Below, one piece after another: positions 8,312 through 18,453 of a stretch of 64,000 bases of DNA. Position 1 is the stretch's first letter. The number at the start of each line of letters is the position of its first letter. Source of the DNA: Janthinobacterium aquaticum (lineage in GTDB: Bacteria > Pseudomonadota > Gammaproteobacteria > Burkholderiales > Burkholderiaceae_D); the NCBI RefSeq assembly GCF_009208565.1, contig NZ_WFLK01000005.1, positions 1-64,000 on the forward strand, given 5' to 3'. The notes under the pieces were generated by a model that did not search any database, was not told the origin of the DNA, and worked only from the letters and a program-made list of their open reading frames with translations. A program made the translations under genes and the position numbers.

Positions 8312-8321
8312 AAGGAAGACC

Positions 8322-9317
8322 ATGCTGATGGGCTGGTCCTGTGCGCTGCTGGCCGGTTTGCTGACGGCCGGCGTGCTGCTTGATTTGCTGCTGGGCGAGA
8401 CGCGCCGCTGGCATCCGCTGGTCGGCTTTGGGCGGCTGGCCAGCCTGCTTGAACGGCTGCTTAACCGTGGGCGAGGCCGTTTCGTGCGTGGCATACTGGC
8501 GTGGATGCTGGCGGTGCTGCCGGTTACCGCACTGGCCGTGTGGCTGTGCGGTCTGGGCGGCGCCGCCATCAATCTCTGCGTGCATGTGTTCTTGCTGTAT
8601 CTGTGCCTGGGCCTGCGCAGCCTGCGCGACCATAACCAGCCGATTGCCGTAGCGCTGGCTGCCGGCGACCTTGACCAGGCGCGCCTGCTGACCGCGCGTA
8701 TCGTCAGCCGCGATACAGCCAATGCCGATGCGGCCAGCCTGGCCAAGGCCAGCACCGAATCCCTGCTGGAAAACGGCAACGACGCGGTGTTTGGCACGCT
8801 GTTCTGGTTTGCCGTGGCCGGCGGCCCGGGCGCGGTGCTGTTCCGGCTGGCCAATACACTCGATGCCATGTGGGGCTACCGCAACGAACGCTATGACTGG
8901 TTCGGCTGCTGCGCCGCGCGCATCGACGATATACTGAACTACCTGCCGGCGCGCCTGACCGCGCTGTCCTATGTTGTGCTGGGCAAGACCATGGCCGACA
9001 AACAACGCGCCTGGCATTGCTGGCGCACCCAGGCCCCTACCTGGGGCAGCCCGAACGCCGGCCCGGTGATGGCCAGCGGCGCCGGCGCGCTGGGCCTGGC
9101 GCTGGGTGGCGAGGCTGTCTACGACGGAGAAATCGAATATCGCCCGATGCTGGGCAGTGGCAGGCCAGCCGAAGCCAGCGACATCGACCGCGCCTGGCGG
9201 TTGGTGGCCGAAACCACGGTACTGTGGATCATCTGGGTGGCGCTGGCAGCCGGCCTGTTTTACCTGCAAGGGCTGCTTTTTCAAGGACTGCTTTTTCAAA
9301 GACAACTCTATGCTTGA
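8322..9317 (+). CDS. cbiB: adenosylcobinamide-phosphate synthase
   Basis: CbiB (CobD in the P. denitrificans scheme) is the membrane enzyme joining aminopropanol (phosphate) to cobyric acid. It has an N-terminal LLLGETRRWHPLVGFG motif, central SLLENGNDAVFGTLFWF and MWGYRNERY motifs, and C-terminal NAGPVMASGAGALG. The frame is open from a GTG at 8301; ATG 8322 (331 aa) or ATG 8328 follow a GGAAG ribosome site, so 8322 is chosen with some doubt. The last residues contain a duplicated QGLLF encoded by a 15-bp tandem repeat. Its end overlaps cobD by 8 bases. Confidence 0.92.
   Translation: MLMGWSCALLAGLLTAGVLLDLLLGETRRWHPLVGFGRLASLLERLLNRGRGRFVRGILAWMLAVLPVTALAVWLCGLGGAAINLCVHVFLLYLCLGLRSLRDHNQPIAVALAAGDLDQARLLTARIVSRDTANADAASLAKASTESLLENGNDAVFGTLFWFAVAGGPGAVLFRLANTLDAMWGYRNERYDWFGCCAARIDDILNYLPARLTALSYVVLGKTMADKQRAWHCWRTQAPTWGSPNAGPVMASGAGALGLALGGEAVYDGEIEYRPMLGSGRPAEASDIDRAWRLVAETTVLWIIWVALAAGLFYLQGLLFQGLLFQRQLYA
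9267..9296 (+). repeat. 15-bp tandem repeat at the 3' end of cbiB
   Basis: CAAGGGCTGCTTTTT (9267-9281) and CAAGGACTGCTTTTT (9282-9296) differ at one base and encode Gln-Gly-Leu-Leu-Phe twice near the CbiB C-terminus. The T-runs suggest replication slippage. Confidence 0.9.
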
Positions 9318-10308
9318 ACATGGCGGCAACCTGCGCGACGCCGCGCTGGCTTTTGAACGGCCACTCGACGACTGGCTCGACCTGTCGACCGGTATCAACC
9401 CGCACTGGTATCCGGTGCCGCCTTCCAGCGCCAGCGCCAACGCCTGGCACCGGCTGCCTGAAGCCGACCCGGCCCTGGCGCTGGCCGCCTGCCGCTACTA
9501 TGGCGCCCCCGCCATGCTGCCGGTGGCCGGCACCCAGGCGGCCATCCAGGCCCTGCCCCGTTTGCGCGCGCCATCGCGCGTGGTGGTGGCCGCGCCCTCG
9601 TACGCCGAGCATGCGCATCATTGGGGCCAGCATGGCCACAGCCTGCGCCAGGTAGCCTATGCCGATCTGGCGCAGGCTATCGACAGCTGCGACGTGCTGG
9701 TGATCTGTAATCCCAACAATCCGACCGGCGAGCGCATCGCCCATGACGTGCTGCTGGACTGGGCCGACCGGCTGGCTGCACGCGGCGGTTGGCTGGTGGT
9801 CGATGAAGCGTTTGGCGATACCGAAGACGCGGCCAGCCTCGGCGCGCATAGCGCCCGGCCCGGCCTGGTGGTACTGCGTTCGGTCGGCAAATTCTTTGGC
9901 CTGGCCGGCTTGCGCCTGGGCTTTGTCGCGGCGCAGCCGCCGCTGCTTTCTGCGCTGGCCGATCTGCTGGGTCCGTGGACCGTCAGCGGCCCGGCGCAGC
10001 AGGTGGCGCTGGCAGCCTTGAGCGATACTGCCTGGCAGGCGGCCATGCGTGCACGGCTGCGGCAGGAAAGCGCATGGCTACGCCAGCTGCTGGCCGCGCA
10101 CGGCATTGCCAGCGCCGGCACGGCACTGTTTCAATGGTGGCCCGAGCCACGCGCCGAACAATTCTGGCGCCATATGGCGCAGCATGGCATCTGGGTACGA
10201 TTGTTTCGCCACGCCGCCCACGGCATCCGACTGGGCTTGCCGCCCGATGAACCAGCCTGGCTGCGCCTGCAGCAGGCACTGACCGCATGGAACAAGGAAA
10301 ACACATGA
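9310..10308 (+). CDS. cobD: threonine-phosphate decarboxylase
   Basis: This PLP-dependent fold-type I enzyme makes (R)-1-amino-2-propanol O-phosphate from L-threonine phosphate, the linker that CbiB attaches. ATG 9310 gives MLEHGGNLRDAAL, the usual start, and 332 aa. The aminotransferase motifs NPNNPTGE (PLP-phosphate region) and the Lys of RSVGKFFGLAGLRLGF (Schiff base) are visible. It overlaps cbiB by 8 bases, and its stop overlaps the btuF start. The gene is cobC in P. denitrificans naming. A histidinol-phosphate aminotransferase is the main lookalike, excluded by context. Confidence 0.93.
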   Translation: MLEHGGNLRDAALAFERPLDDWLDLSTGINPHWYPVPPSSASANAWHRLPEADPALALAACRYYGAPAMLPVAGTQAAIQALPRLRAPSRVVVAAPSYAEHAHHWGQHGHSLRQVAYADLAQAIDSCDVLVICNPNNPTGERIAHDVLLDWADRLAARGGWLVVDEAFGDTEDAASLGAHSARPGLVVLRSVGKFFGLAGLRLGFVAAQPPLLSALADLLGPWTVSGPAQQVALAALSDTAWQAAMRARLRQESAWLRQLLAAHGIASAGTALFQWWPEPRAEQFWRHMAQHGIWVRLFRHAAHGIRLGLPPDEPAWLRLQQALTAWNKENT

Positions 10309-11198
10309 ATGCTCTGACTTTGCCCGTCCTTCTGGCGGGCCTGCTCTCACTGCCGACGCAGGCCGCCATTTCGGTGCGCGACGATGATGGCAATACCGTC
10401 ACCGTGCAAAAGCCGGCGCAGCGCATCCTGGCGCTGGCGCCGCATATTACCGAGCTGCTGTTTGCAGCCGGCGGCGGTGAAAAAATAGTCGGTGCGGTCA
10501 GCTACAGCGACTACCCGGAAGCGGCCAAAAAGATTCCGCATGTGGGCGACAACCGCCAGTTCGACATGGAGCGCATTATCGCCATGAAGCCAGACCTGAT
10601 CGTGATCTGGCGCCATGGCAGTGCCGACCGCCAGATCGCCATGCTGCGCCAGTTGAAGGTGCCGATCTACCATAGCGATCCGAAAAAGCTGGCCGACATC
10701 CCCGAAGGCGTGGAGCGCCTGGGCCAGCTGATGGGGACCGACAATGTCGCCAGACCGGCCGCCGCGCAGTTGCGCACCCGGCTGGCTGGCCTGACCAGCC
10801 AGTACGGCAAGCGCGCGCCGGTGCGCGTGTTCTATCAGGTGTGGGACAAGCCACTGTATACCATCAGCGGCGCGAGCATTATCAGCGACGCGATGCGCGT
10901 GTGCGGCGGCCAGAATATCTTTGCCGCGATGAAGGTGGTGGCGCCCGTGGTCACGCCCGAAGGCGTGCTGGCCGAAGACCCGGAAGCCATTTTCGGCACC
11001 AGTGAAAAGAGCGACCCGGACAGCGAGGGCGGCCTGGCCATGTGGCGCGCTTTTCCATCGATCACGGCGGTACGCAGGAACAACCTGTTCCGCCTCAATG
11101 GCGACCTGCTCAACCGCGCCGGCCCGCGCATGATCGACGGCACGGCCGCCATGTGCGAGCAGCTCGATATGGCGCGCCAGCGCCGGAGCAAACCTTGA
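10305..11198 (+). CDS. btuF: cobalamin-binding periplasmic protein
   Basis: This is the periplasmic binding protein of the BtuCDF importer. The 297-aa protein has a Sec signal peptide ([20 protein letters not shown]) and the class III binding-protein features [15 protein letters not shown] and [17 protein letters not shown] typical of BtuF. ATG 10305 overlaps the cobD stop as ATGA and gives a sensible signal peptide, better than the ATG 18 bases upstream. It is placed several genes away from btuCD but in the same operon. Confidence 0.92.
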   Translation: MNALTLPVLLAGLLSLPTQAAISVRDDDGNTVTVQKPAQRILALAPHITELLFAAGGGEKIVGAVSYSDYPEAAKKIPHVGDNRQFDMERIIAMKPDLIVIWRHGSADRQIAMLRQLKVPIYHSDPKKLADIPEGVERLGQLMGTDNVARPAAAQLRTRLAGLTSQYGKRAPVRVFYQVWDKPLYTISGASIISDAMRVCGGQNIFAAMKVVAPVVTPEGVLAEDPEAIFGTSEKSDPDSEGGLAMWRAFPSITAVRRNNLFRLNGDLLNRAGPRMIDGTAAMCEQLDMARQRRSKP

Positions 11199-12652
11199 CC
11201 CAGCTGTCGCTGTACACAACTTTGATGGTGCAAGGCACCACCTCGGACGCCGGCAAGAGCACCATCGTGGCGGCGCTGTGCCGGCTGCTCAAGCGGCGCG
11301 GCGTAACGGTGGCGCCCTTCAAGCCGCAGAATATGGCGCTCAACAGCGCAGTGACCAGCGACGGCGGCGAGATCGGCCGCGCGCAGGCGCTGCAGGCGCT
11401 GGCCTGCGGCCTGGCGCCGCATACCGACATGAATCCGGTGCTGCTCAAGCCGTCGTCGAACACCGGTGCGCAAGTGATCATTCACGGCAAGGTACGCGCC
11501 GAGATGGATGCGCGCGACTACCAGCAATACAAGACCATCGCCATGGGCGCGGTGCTCGAATCGCATGCGCGCCTGCGCCAGCAGTACCAGGCCGTGATCG
11601 TCGAAGGCGCCGGCAGCCCGGCTGAAATCAATCTGCGTGCGCGCGATATTGCCAATATGGGTTTTGCCGAGGCGGTCGACTGCCCGGTGATCCTGGTGGC
11701 CGATATCGACCGCGGCGGCGTGTTTGCCCATATTATCGGCACGCTGGCCTGCCTGTCCGACAGCGAACGCGCGCGCGTGCTGGGCTTTGTGATCAACCGC
11801 TTTCGCGGCGATATTTCCCTGCTCGAACCGGGCATCGAGTGGCTGGAACAGCAGACCGGCAAGCCGGTGCTGGCCGTGCTGCCCTATCTGCAAGGGCTGT
11901 TTCTCGATGCCGAAGATGCGGTCGAAGCGATGCAGGCCGAGCGCGGCGCCTTCAGGGTAGTGGTGCCGCAACTGCCACGCATCAGCAACCATACCGATTT
12001 CGACGCACTGCGCGCCCATCCCGGCATCGATCTGCAGTTCATCAAACAGGGCCAGCCGATACCGCCGGCCGACCTGGTGATCCTGCCCGGCAGTAAAAAC
12101 ACGCGTGGCGACCTGGCCTGGCTGCAGCAGCAGGGCTGGCCCGCTTACCTGGCCAGGCATCTGCGCTACGGCGGCAAGGTGATCGGCATTTGCGGCGGCT
12201 TCCAGATGCTGGGCGCCACGGTACACGATCCGCTGGGCGTGGAAGGGGCGAAAGGGGCGTCGCAGGCGCTCGGCCTGCTTGAACTGGAAACCGAACTGAC
12301 GCCCGACAAGCGCCTAGTCCTGGTGGAAGGCCAGTGCGCGTTTGCCGACGCGTCCGTCAAGGGCTATGAAATTCACATGGGCGTGTCAAGCGGTGCAGCG
12401 CTGGCGCAGCCCGCGTTTGTGCTCGGCGGCAGGCCGGAAGGGGCGATTTCCCTAGATGGGAAAATCCTTGGCAGCTATTTGCATGGCATGTTCGATACGC
12501 CCGGCGCCTGCAGCGCGCTGCTGCGCTGGGCCGGGCTCGAATCAAACCATGTGGTCGATACGGCGGCCCTGCGCGAAGCGAGCCTGGAGCGTATTGCCGA
12601 TGCGGCCCAGCCTTTGCTCGATGCGCTGGACCGCCTGGCCTGGCCGGCCTAG
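11195..12652 (+). CDS. cobQ: cobyric acid synthase (glutamine-hydrolysing)
   Basis: CobQ amidates positions b, d, e and g of adenosylcobyrinic acid a,c-diamide. An N-terminal MinD-like domain begins [11 protein letters not shown]. The C-terminal class I amidotransferase-like domain has the Cys nucleophile in [10 protein letters not shown] and the His in [11 protein letters not shown] 11195 is taken as start because GGAG lies 6 bases before it and it overlaps the btuF stop (TTGA). ATG 11225 (475 aa) is the alternative. It is the last gene of the operon; cbiA/cobB, which supplies its substrate, is not in the window. Its TAG shares CTAG with the convergent next gene. Confidence 0.92.
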   Translation: MTQLSLYTTLMVQGTTSDAGKSTIVAALCRLLKRRGVTVAPFKPQNMALNSAVTSDGGEIGRAQALQALACGLAPHTDMNPVLLKPSSNTGAQVIIHGKVRAEMDARDYQQYKTIAMGAVLESHARLRQQYQAVIVEGAGSPAEINLRARDIANMGFAEAVDCPVILVADIDRGGVFAHIIGTLACLSDSERARVLGFVINRFRGDISLLEPGIEWLEQQTGKPVLAVLPYLQGLFLDAEDAVEAMQAERGAFRVVVPQLPRISNHTDFDALRAHPGIDLQFIKQGQPIPPADLVILPGSKNTRGDLAWLQQQGWPAYLARHLRYGGKVIGICGGFQMLGATVHDPLGVEGAKGASQALGLLELETELTPDKRLVLVEGQCAFADASVKGYEIHMGVSSGAALAQPAFVLGGRPEGAISLDGKILGSYLHGMFDTPGACSALLRWAGLESNHVVDTAALREASLERIADAAQPLLDALDRLAWPA

Positions 12653-13812
12653 TTTTTCAGGCACATGCCCATATAGGCGCGGTCGGTGGAAAACTCGACC
12701 GCCATGCTCGACGACACCGGCATGAACATCGAATAATCGGCGGGCACATCGGCCGGGTCCTTGAACACGGCAATGCCATCGAAGTCGACCGCTTGCGTAC
12801 CCAGGCCCAGCTTGTTGACGGTGATGGTCTCGTTATGCGATTTGCCACTCGTCAGGTTGGTGACGGTGGCCGTGCTGCCGGCAATGTCGATCTTGCCGCC
12901 GATACCGCCGCCTGTTGCACAGGCATAGCTGCCATTGAGTTCGCTGCCAATTTTCTGCTGTTTGGCCGCCACGATGGTGCCGACCCGCAGCACGTTTTCC
13001 TGGTTGACGCCGTAGCGGTCGATAAACAGCGCCAGCCCGCGGTCGCCGGCATGCACATGTACCACGCCGAAGTCCAGATTGCCCTGGCGTGCGATCACCA
13101 GGCCGCTGGCATTTTTGGCCAGCGTCAGGCTGGCGTTTTCTGCTGCCAGCGATGGTGACACGGCGCTGCAGACGCCCTGCGCATTGAAGCTGCCGCCGTT
13201 GCACAGCTGCGCCGTGCCATCGGCTGCGACCTTCAGCACGCCTTTGGGATTGAACAGGCTGCCGCCGTTCGAGGCATTGCGCATGGTGCCGATAAAAACA
13301 TAGCTGCCGGCCAGCTTGGTCACGTCGCTGACGGCGTAGCCGGTGCCGCTGACGGTACTGGCCTTGCCGCCCACTTTCACATTACCCGTCAACAAGCGCG
13401 TGCGCGCATCGACCGATACATTCAGGTCGGCGCCGGTATAGGTGGTCACGCTGCCGCTGGTGGTGGAGGTAAAGGTGCCGCTGCGGTCAGTCAGGCCGAA
13501 CTGCGTCGACAGCACCTTGATGCTGAAGGTCTTTTTCACGTTATCGAAGGTGATGCGCCAGGTATCGCCGATATCGGCTGCCACGTCATACACGGCTTCA
13601 TCGGCACTGGCGCCGGCCAGCAGGCTCAGGCCAGCCTGGGCGGCCACCGCCTGCGAGGCGGCAGTGACGGCATCGGGTGCTGGCGTGGTAACTGGTGGGG
13701 TCACCACGACTGGCGGCGTCACCGGTGCAACAGGTGCGTCGTCATGGTCACTGCCACCGCCGCAAGCAGACAGGGTGGCGCCCAACAGGACGATGGCCAG
13801 GGATTTTTTCAT
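12649..13812 (-). CDS. putative lipoprotein, unknown function
   Basis: The function is not recognised. ATG 13812 gives a lipoprotein signal peptide with lipobox LSAC just before GGG (Cys about 17), then a low-complexity Pro/Val/Thr linker (about residues 25-45) and a roughly 340-residue body. The body is rich in Gly, Ser, Thr and Val, with short beta-like repeats ([28 protein letters not shown]). It is probably anchored to the outer membrane. An open frame extends 16 codons upstream but lacks a signal peptide. It converges on cobQ, the two stops sharing CTAG, so it is not part of the B12 operon. Confidence 0.8.
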   Translation of the reverse strand: MKKSLAIVLLGATLSACGGGSDHDDAPVAPVTPPVVVTPPVTTPAPDAVTAASQAVAAQAGLSLLAGASADEAVYDVAADIGDTWRITFDNVKKTFSIKVLSTQFGLTDRSGTFTSTTSGSVTTYTGADLNVSVDARTRLLTGNVKVGGKASTVSGTGYAVSDVTKLAGSYVFIGTMRNASNGGSLFNPKGVLKVAADGTAQLCNGGSFNAQGVCSAVSPSLAAENASLTLAKNASGLVIARQGNLDFGVVHVHAGDRGLALFIDRYGVNQENVLRVGTIVAAKQQKIGSELNGSYACATGGGIGGKIDIAGSTATVTNLTSGKSHNETITVNKLGLGTQAVDFDGIAVFKDPADVPADYSMFMPVSSSMAVEFSTDRAYMGMCLKN

Positions 13813-13889
13813 GGGATAACTTTCCGTATCAAAAGGGTGCGCTCGCATGCGCAGGGACAAGCGATACTAGCGTTAGCAGTAAGTCATTT

Positions 13890-13911
13890 CCATAGAACAA
13901 ATGTTCCATGG
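13890..13911. promoter_or_regulatory. 22-bp palindrome, candidate operator
   Basis: CCATAGAACA-AA-TGTTCCATGG is a near-perfect inverted repeat (one G-U-type mismatch) between the divergent lipoprotein and DHA2 transporter genes. Such symmetry suggests a dimeric repressor site. No adjacent regulator gene is present, so the binding protein is unknown. Confidence 0.45.
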
Positions 13912-13991
13912 ACTTTTTGAAAACAGCAGGCTGACGGCATGGCACACGCATTTATGTAACAATTCGGGCACCACCTCTACCGGCCCAGCTT

Positions 13992-15455
13992 ATGTCCAGT
14001 CCCCCAACTGTTGCCACACCATCGGTCAAAGCTTTTCTTCCCTGGGTGGTCGCCACCGCACTGTTCATGGAACAGCTCGATTCGACCATCGTCAATACCG
14101 CCATTCCGGCCATGGCCGCCAGCCTGAACGTGACGCCGCTGAGCCTGAAGGCGGTCGTTACCAGCTATATCCTGAGCCTGGCAGTCGGCATCCCGATCAG
14201 CGGCTGGATGGCGGACCGCTTTGGCACGCGACGCGTGTTTTCCACCGCAATTGCCATCTTCACCATCGCCTCGGTGCTGTGCGGCCTGTCGGTCAATTCG
14301 CCGATGCTGGTGGCCTCGCGCCTGCTGCAGGGCATCGGCGCGGCCATGATGATGCCGGTTGGCCGGCTGGCCATTATCCGCACTTTCCCCAAGTCGCAAT
14401 TACTCGCTGCCATGAATTTCGTGATTATCCCGGCGCTGATCGGCCCACTGCTGGGGCCGACCGTGGGCGGGCTGATCGTGCACTGGCTGTCGTGGCGCGA
14501 GATTTTCTTTGTCAACGTACCGGTCGGCCTGGCCGCGCTGTACCTGGCGCACCGCCATATGCCCGACTACTACGGCGACAGCCCGCGTCCGCTCGACCTG
14601 ATCGGCCTGGTGCTGTTCGGTACCGGTATCGCGCTGCTGTCGTGGCTGCTGGAAATCTTTGGCGAGCACAAGATCGATCCGACCTCGGCCGGCGTGCTGC
14701 TGCTTATTTCACTGAGCCTGCTCGCTGCCTACGGCTGGCACTCGCGCGAAGTGCTGCATCCGCTGCTGCGCCTGTCGCTGTTCAAGATCCGCACTTTCCG
14801 CACCGCCGTGATGGGTGGCTTTATCACGCGTCTCGGCGTGGGCGGCCTGCCCTTCCTGCTGCCGCTGCTGTACCAGATCGGCCTGGGCCTGCCGGCCTGG
14901 CAGTCGGGCCTGCTGATGATGCCGTCGGCAGCGGCCGCCATGGGCATGAAATTCATTTCAGCGCGCGTGCTGGCGCGCTTCGGCTATCGCCAGGTACTGA
15001 TCGTCAACACCTTGCTGATCGGCGTGACGATTGCCATGTTCTCGCAGGTCAATGCCGGCACGCCGCTGTATGTGATCGTGGCCATCGGCCTGTGCCAGGG
15101 TTTCTTCAATTCGCTGCAGTTTTCCAGCATGAACACGCTGGCGTACGCCGATGTGAATAATGCCGATTCCAGCATGGCCAGCACCATGTCGAGCTCGATG
15201 CAGCAGCTGTCGATGAGCTTTGGCCTGGCCATGGGCTCGCTGGTGACCGGCTGGTTCCTCGGTGATTTGCCGCAGTCCGACCGCGCCGCGCTCAGTAATG
15301 CGCTGCATCATGCGTTCCTGACGCTGGCCGCCGTTACCATGTTGTCTTCGCTGAGTTTCTGGGGCTTGCGCCGCAACGATGGCGAAAGCATCAGCAAGGG
15401 CGACAGCAGCAGCGACGAATCCGCTCCCGTCACGCCGCCAATCGCAAAAAAATGA
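13992..15455 (+). CDS. MFS transporter, DHA2 (EmrB/QacA-like, MdtD-type) family
   Basis: This is a proton-driven multidrug-type exporter of the inner membrane. At 487 aa with about 14 hydrophobic segments it fits the DHA2 family. The MFS motif GWMADRFGTRRVF lies between segments 2 and 3, and the FMEQLDSTIVNTAIPAMA segment in TM1 is the DHA2 signature. The N-terminal half resembles E. coli MdtD. The C-terminus is a polar, Ser/Asp-rich tail. It stands alone behind a palindromic candidate operator (13890-13911). The substrate cannot be read from sequence. Confidence 0.88.
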   Translation: MSSPPTVATPSVKAFLPWVVATALFMEQLDSTIVNTAIPAMAASLNVTPLSLKAVVTSYILSLAVGIPISGWMADRFGTRRVFSTAIAIFTIASVLCGLSVNSPMLVASRLLQGIGAAMMMPVGRLAIIRTFPKSQLLAAMNFVIIPALIGPLLGPTVGGLIVHWLSWREIFFVNVPVGLAALYLAHRHMPDYYGDSPRPLDLIGLVLFGTGIALLSWLLEIFGEHKIDPTSAGVLLLISLSLLAAYGWHSREVLHPLLRLSLFKIRTFRTAVMGGFITRLGVGGLPFLLPLLYQIGLGLPAWQSGLLMMPSAAAAMGMKFISARVLARFGYRQVLIVNTLLIGVTIAMFSQVNAGTPLYVIVAIGLCQGFFNSLQFSSMNTLAYADVNNADSSMASTMSSSMQQLSMSFGLAMGSLVTGWFLGDLPQSDRAALSNALHHAFLTLAAVTMLSSLSFWGLRRNDGESISKGDSSSDESAPVTPPIAKK

Positions 15456-15554
15456 CCGCAAACTGAACTGCATCAAGCCTCTTGCAGGCCGCCCTGGCGG
15501 CGCTGCCAACTGCTGCTAGTGTGAAAGCTGGCGTGCAGGTGGCAGGGGGCACAG

Positions 15555-16751
15555 ATGCCGGTCGAGCGCAAATTCAGATGGGAAGGCAAGGACCGCCACG
15601 GCCGGCAGACGCATGGCGAGCTGCGCGCTGCCGATCCGCAATCGGTCAGTCTGCTGCTGCGCCGCCAGGGTATCTTGTCGACCCGCGTGCAAGCTGCGCG
15701 TGCGCCGCCAGGCAAGGCCATCAACGCCAGCGATATCGCCCTGTTTACGCGCCAGCTGGCAGCCATGATGGCAGCCGGCGTGCCGTTGCTGCATGCGTTC
15801 GATATCGCCGGCAAGGGCCATCCCAAACCCGCCATGAAGCAGCTGATGCAGGAACTGCGCCAGGCGGTCGAGGCCGGCAGCAGCCTGCAGCAGGCATTTC
15901 GCCAGTATCCGGCGCTGTTCGACACGCTCTATTGCAATCTGGTGGCGGCCGGCGAACAGGCCGGCATCGTGCAGGAGCTGCTGGCGCGCCTGGCCAGCCA
16001 CCAGGAAAAGGCGCTGGCGCTGCGCCGCCAGTTGCGCGGCGCCCTGGCCTACCCGGCTACCGTCGTGCTGGTGGCCGTGCTGGTGACGGCCGTGATCCTG
16101 TCAGTGGTGGTGCCGGCCTTTCGCCAGGTATTCGACAGCGTGGGCGCACCGCTGCCTTTGCCGACGCTGGTGGTGATGACCCTGTCGGCGCTGCTGACGC
16201 GCTACTGGCTTGCATTGCTGGCAGGACTGGCCGGCGCCGTGCTGCTGGGGCGTCTGGCCTGGCGCCGCTGGCCGCTGCTGCGCCGCCAGGTCCAACTGCA
16301 GATGCTGCGCCTGCCCGTGTTCGGTGCGCTGCTGCGGCGCGCCGCCATTGCACGCTGGACGCGCACCCTGGCCGCCCTGTTTGCCGCCGGCGTGCCGCTG
16401 CTCGATGCGCTCGAACTGGTCGGCGCGGCGGCCAACCATGTGCTGTACCACGAGGCAACCGGGCGCATCGAACGGGAAATCCGCGCCGGCGGCAGCCTGG
16501 CGCTGGCCATGGAGCATAGCGGCGTGTTTCCCGCGCTGCTGACGCAACTGGCGCTGATCGGCGAAGAGTCCGGCACGCTCGACGCCATGCTGACGCGCGC
16601 GGCCGAGATGATCGAAGCGGAAATCGACGCCGCCGTCTGTACGCTCTCGTCCCTGATGGAGCCTTTGCTGATGCTGGTGCTGGGAACGCTGGTAGGGGCG
16701 CTGGTGATTGCCCTGTACCTGCCCATTTTCAAGCTGGGCACGGTGTTTTGA
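15555..16751 (+). CDS. pilC: type IV pilus inner-membrane platform protein
   Basis: PilC (GspF superfamily) forms the inner-membrane platform of the type IV pilus machine, working with the ATPases PilB and PilT. The 398-aa protein has two repeated GspF domains: FTRQLAAMMAAGVPLLHAFD at about residues 64-83 and the matching WTRTLAALFAAGVPLLDALE at about 265-285. Each domain is followed by a membrane segment, and another ends the protein. The short start GTG/ATG region was resolved at ATG 15555 by alignment with the family. pilD follows 99 bases downstream, but no pilB precedes it; a DHA2 transporter lies there instead. Confidence 0.92.
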   Translation: MPVERKFRWEGKDRHGRQTHGELRAADPQSVSLLLRRQGILSTRVQAARAPPGKAINASDIALFTRQLAAMMAAGVPLLHAFDIAGKGHPKPAMKQLMQELRQAVEAGSSLQQAFRQYPALFDTLYCNLVAAGEQAGIVQELLARLASHQEKALALRRQLRGALAYPATVVLVAVLVTAVILSVVVPAFRQVFDSVGAPLPLPTLVVMTLSALLTRYWLALLAGLAGAVLLGRLAWRRWPLLRRQVQLQMLRLPVFGALLRRAAIARWTRTLAALFAAGVPLLDALELVGAAANHVLYHEATGRIEREIRAGGSLALAMEHSGVFPALLTQLALIGEESGTLDAMLTRAAEMIEAEIDAAVCTLSSLMEPLLMLVLGTLVGALVIALYLPIFKLGTVF

Positions 16752-16850
16752 ATCTTTCTGTGTTGCAAAACATTCCACTGGCAGCGCGGATGTCTTACAC
16801 TGCAATGCCTGCCGCAGCCATGCGCCGCTTTTCCCTGTTACCGGAACACC

Positions 16851-17723
16851 ATGCAAGATACCCTGCTGTTTGCCGCCCCCGGCACGCTGTTCGTCACCCT
16901 CGTTGCCGCCCTGTTCGGCCTGATGGTCGGCAGCTTTCTCAATGTGGTGATCCACCGCATCCCCAAAATGATGCAGCGCGAGTCTGATAACTATGTTGCG
17001 GTGGAAAGCGGCCAGCCGCCGCCCCATACCGAGCGCTACAACCTGATGCTGCCGCATTCGCATTGCAGTTGCTGCGGCCACCGCATCACGGCCATGGAAA
17101 ACATCCCCGTCATCAGCTACCTGCTGCTGCGCGGCAAGTGCAGCGCCTGCAAGGCGCCCATTTCCATGCGCTATCCGCTGGTCGAACTGCTGACCGGCGC
17201 GCTGTCGGCCCTGCTGGTCTGGCATTTCGGCAGCGGCTGGACCGGTCTTGCCACGCTGGTGTTTGCCTGGCTGCTGATCGCCATGACCTTTATCGACGCC
17301 GACACGCAAATGCTGCCGGACGACCTGACTTTTCCGCTGCTGTGGGCCGGCCTGCTGGTCAATCTCAATGGCACGTTTGTACCGCTGGCTGACGCCGTGA
17401 TCGGCGCGGCGGCCGGCTACCTGGCCCTGTGGAGCGTGTACTGGCTGTTCAAGCTGGCGACAGGCAAGGAAGGAATGGGGTATGGTGACTTCAAACTGCT
17501 TGCCGCGCTGGGCGCCTGGCTGGGCTGGACCATGTTGCCGACGATTATCTTGCTGGCATCGGTGGTTGGCGCCATCGTCGGCATCTGCCTGATCGTGTTT
17601 GCCCGCCGCGGGCGCGACAAGCCCATTCCGTTTGGTCCCTATCTGGCTGCTGCGGGCATGATTGCCCTGCTGTACGGCACGCCGCTGTCGCAACTGACGC
17701 AGGGCCTGTTTGGCCCGTATTGA
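16851..17723 (+). CDS. pilD: prepilin peptidase / N-methyltransferase
   Basis: PilD cleaves the leader of type IV prepilins and N-methylates the new N-terminus. In 290 aa there are about eight hydrophobic segments, and a cytoplasmic zinc motif with two CxxC pairs (C72/C75 and C97/C100). The two catalytic aspartates of the GxGD peptidase class are D149 in [11 protein letters not shown] and D213 in GYGD. It follows pilC and precedes coaE, the usual gammaproteobacterial and betaproteobacterial order. Confidence 0.95.
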   Translation: MQDTLLFAAPGTLFVTLVAALFGLMVGSFLNVVIHRIPKMMQRESDNYVAVESGQPPPHTERYNLMLPHSHCSCCGHRITAMENIPVISYLLLRGKCSACKAPISMRYPLVELLTGALSALLVWHFGSGWTGLATLVFAWLLIAMTFIDADTQMLPDDLTFPLLWAGLLVNLNGTFVPLADAVIGAAAGYLALWSVYWLFKLATGKEGMGYGDFKLLAALGAWLGWTMLPTIILLASVVGAIVGICLIVFARRGRDKPIPFGPYLAAAGMIALLYGTPLSQLTQGLFGPY

Positions 17724-17742
17724 TGATTATCCGGAAGGAAGC

Positions 17743-18390
17743 ATGGAAAGACCCACAGCGCCTTATTTCAGCGTCGGCCTGACCGGCGGCATCGGCTGCG
17801 GCAAGAGCACGGTAGCCGACCTGTTTGCCGCGCGCGGCGCCACCATCGTCGATACCGACCAGATCGCCCACGGCCTGACGGCTCCCAACGGCGCAGCCAT
17901 GCCGGCGCTGGTAGCCGAGTTTGGCGCCGCCTATGCCGATGCGCGCGGCGCGCTGGACCGCCCGAAAATGCGCGAACTGGTGTTTTCCGATCCACAGGCC
18001 AAGGCCAGGCTGGAAGCGATTTTGCATCCGCGCATCCGCGCCGCCACCCTGGCGGCGGCACAGAACGCTACCGGCAGCTATGTGATGTTTGCCGTGCCGC
18101 TGCTGGTCGAGTCCGGCGGCTGGGTCGAGCGCGTCAACCGCGTGCTGGTGATCGACTGCCTGGAGGCCCGCCAGATCGAACGGGTGATGACGCGCAACGG
18201 GCTGACCGAAGCGCAGGTGAAAGCCATTATGGCCACCCAGGCCACGCGCGCCATGCGCCTGGCAGCCGCTGACGATGTGATCGATAACAATGGCGCCGTG
18301 GCGGCGCTGGAGCCGCAGATCGCCGCGCTGCACGAGGTATACCTCGCATTTTCAAAAAGAATGGCTGGAATGGCGTCTCAGCATTTGTAA
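17743..18390 (+). CDS. coaE: dephospho-CoA kinase
   Basis: CoaE phosphorylates the 3'-OH of dephospho-CoA in the last step of coenzyme A synthesis. P-loop GGIGCGKST lies close to the N-terminus; the DTDQIAH motif and the lid-region DNNGA segment are typical. ATG 17743 is preceded by a strong GGAAGGAA ribosome site and yields 215 aa; the frame is open from 17710, overlapping pilD, but that start is less likely. Confidence 0.95.
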   Translation: MERPTAPYFSVGLTGGIGCGKSTVADLFAARGATIVDTDQIAHGLTAPNGAAMPALVAEFGAAYADARGALDRPKMRELVFSDPQAKARLEAILHPRIRAATLAAAQNATGSYVMFAVPLLVESGGWVERVNRVLVIDCLEARQIERVMTRNGLTEAQVKAIMATQATRAMRLAAADDVIDNNGAVAALEPQIAALHEVYLAFSKRMAGMASQHL

Positions 18391-18453
18391 TTTGTCGACG
18401 CTTGGTTCAAAATCACGGGATTGCTTGCCGATCCTTACTTAAGGGATATCATT

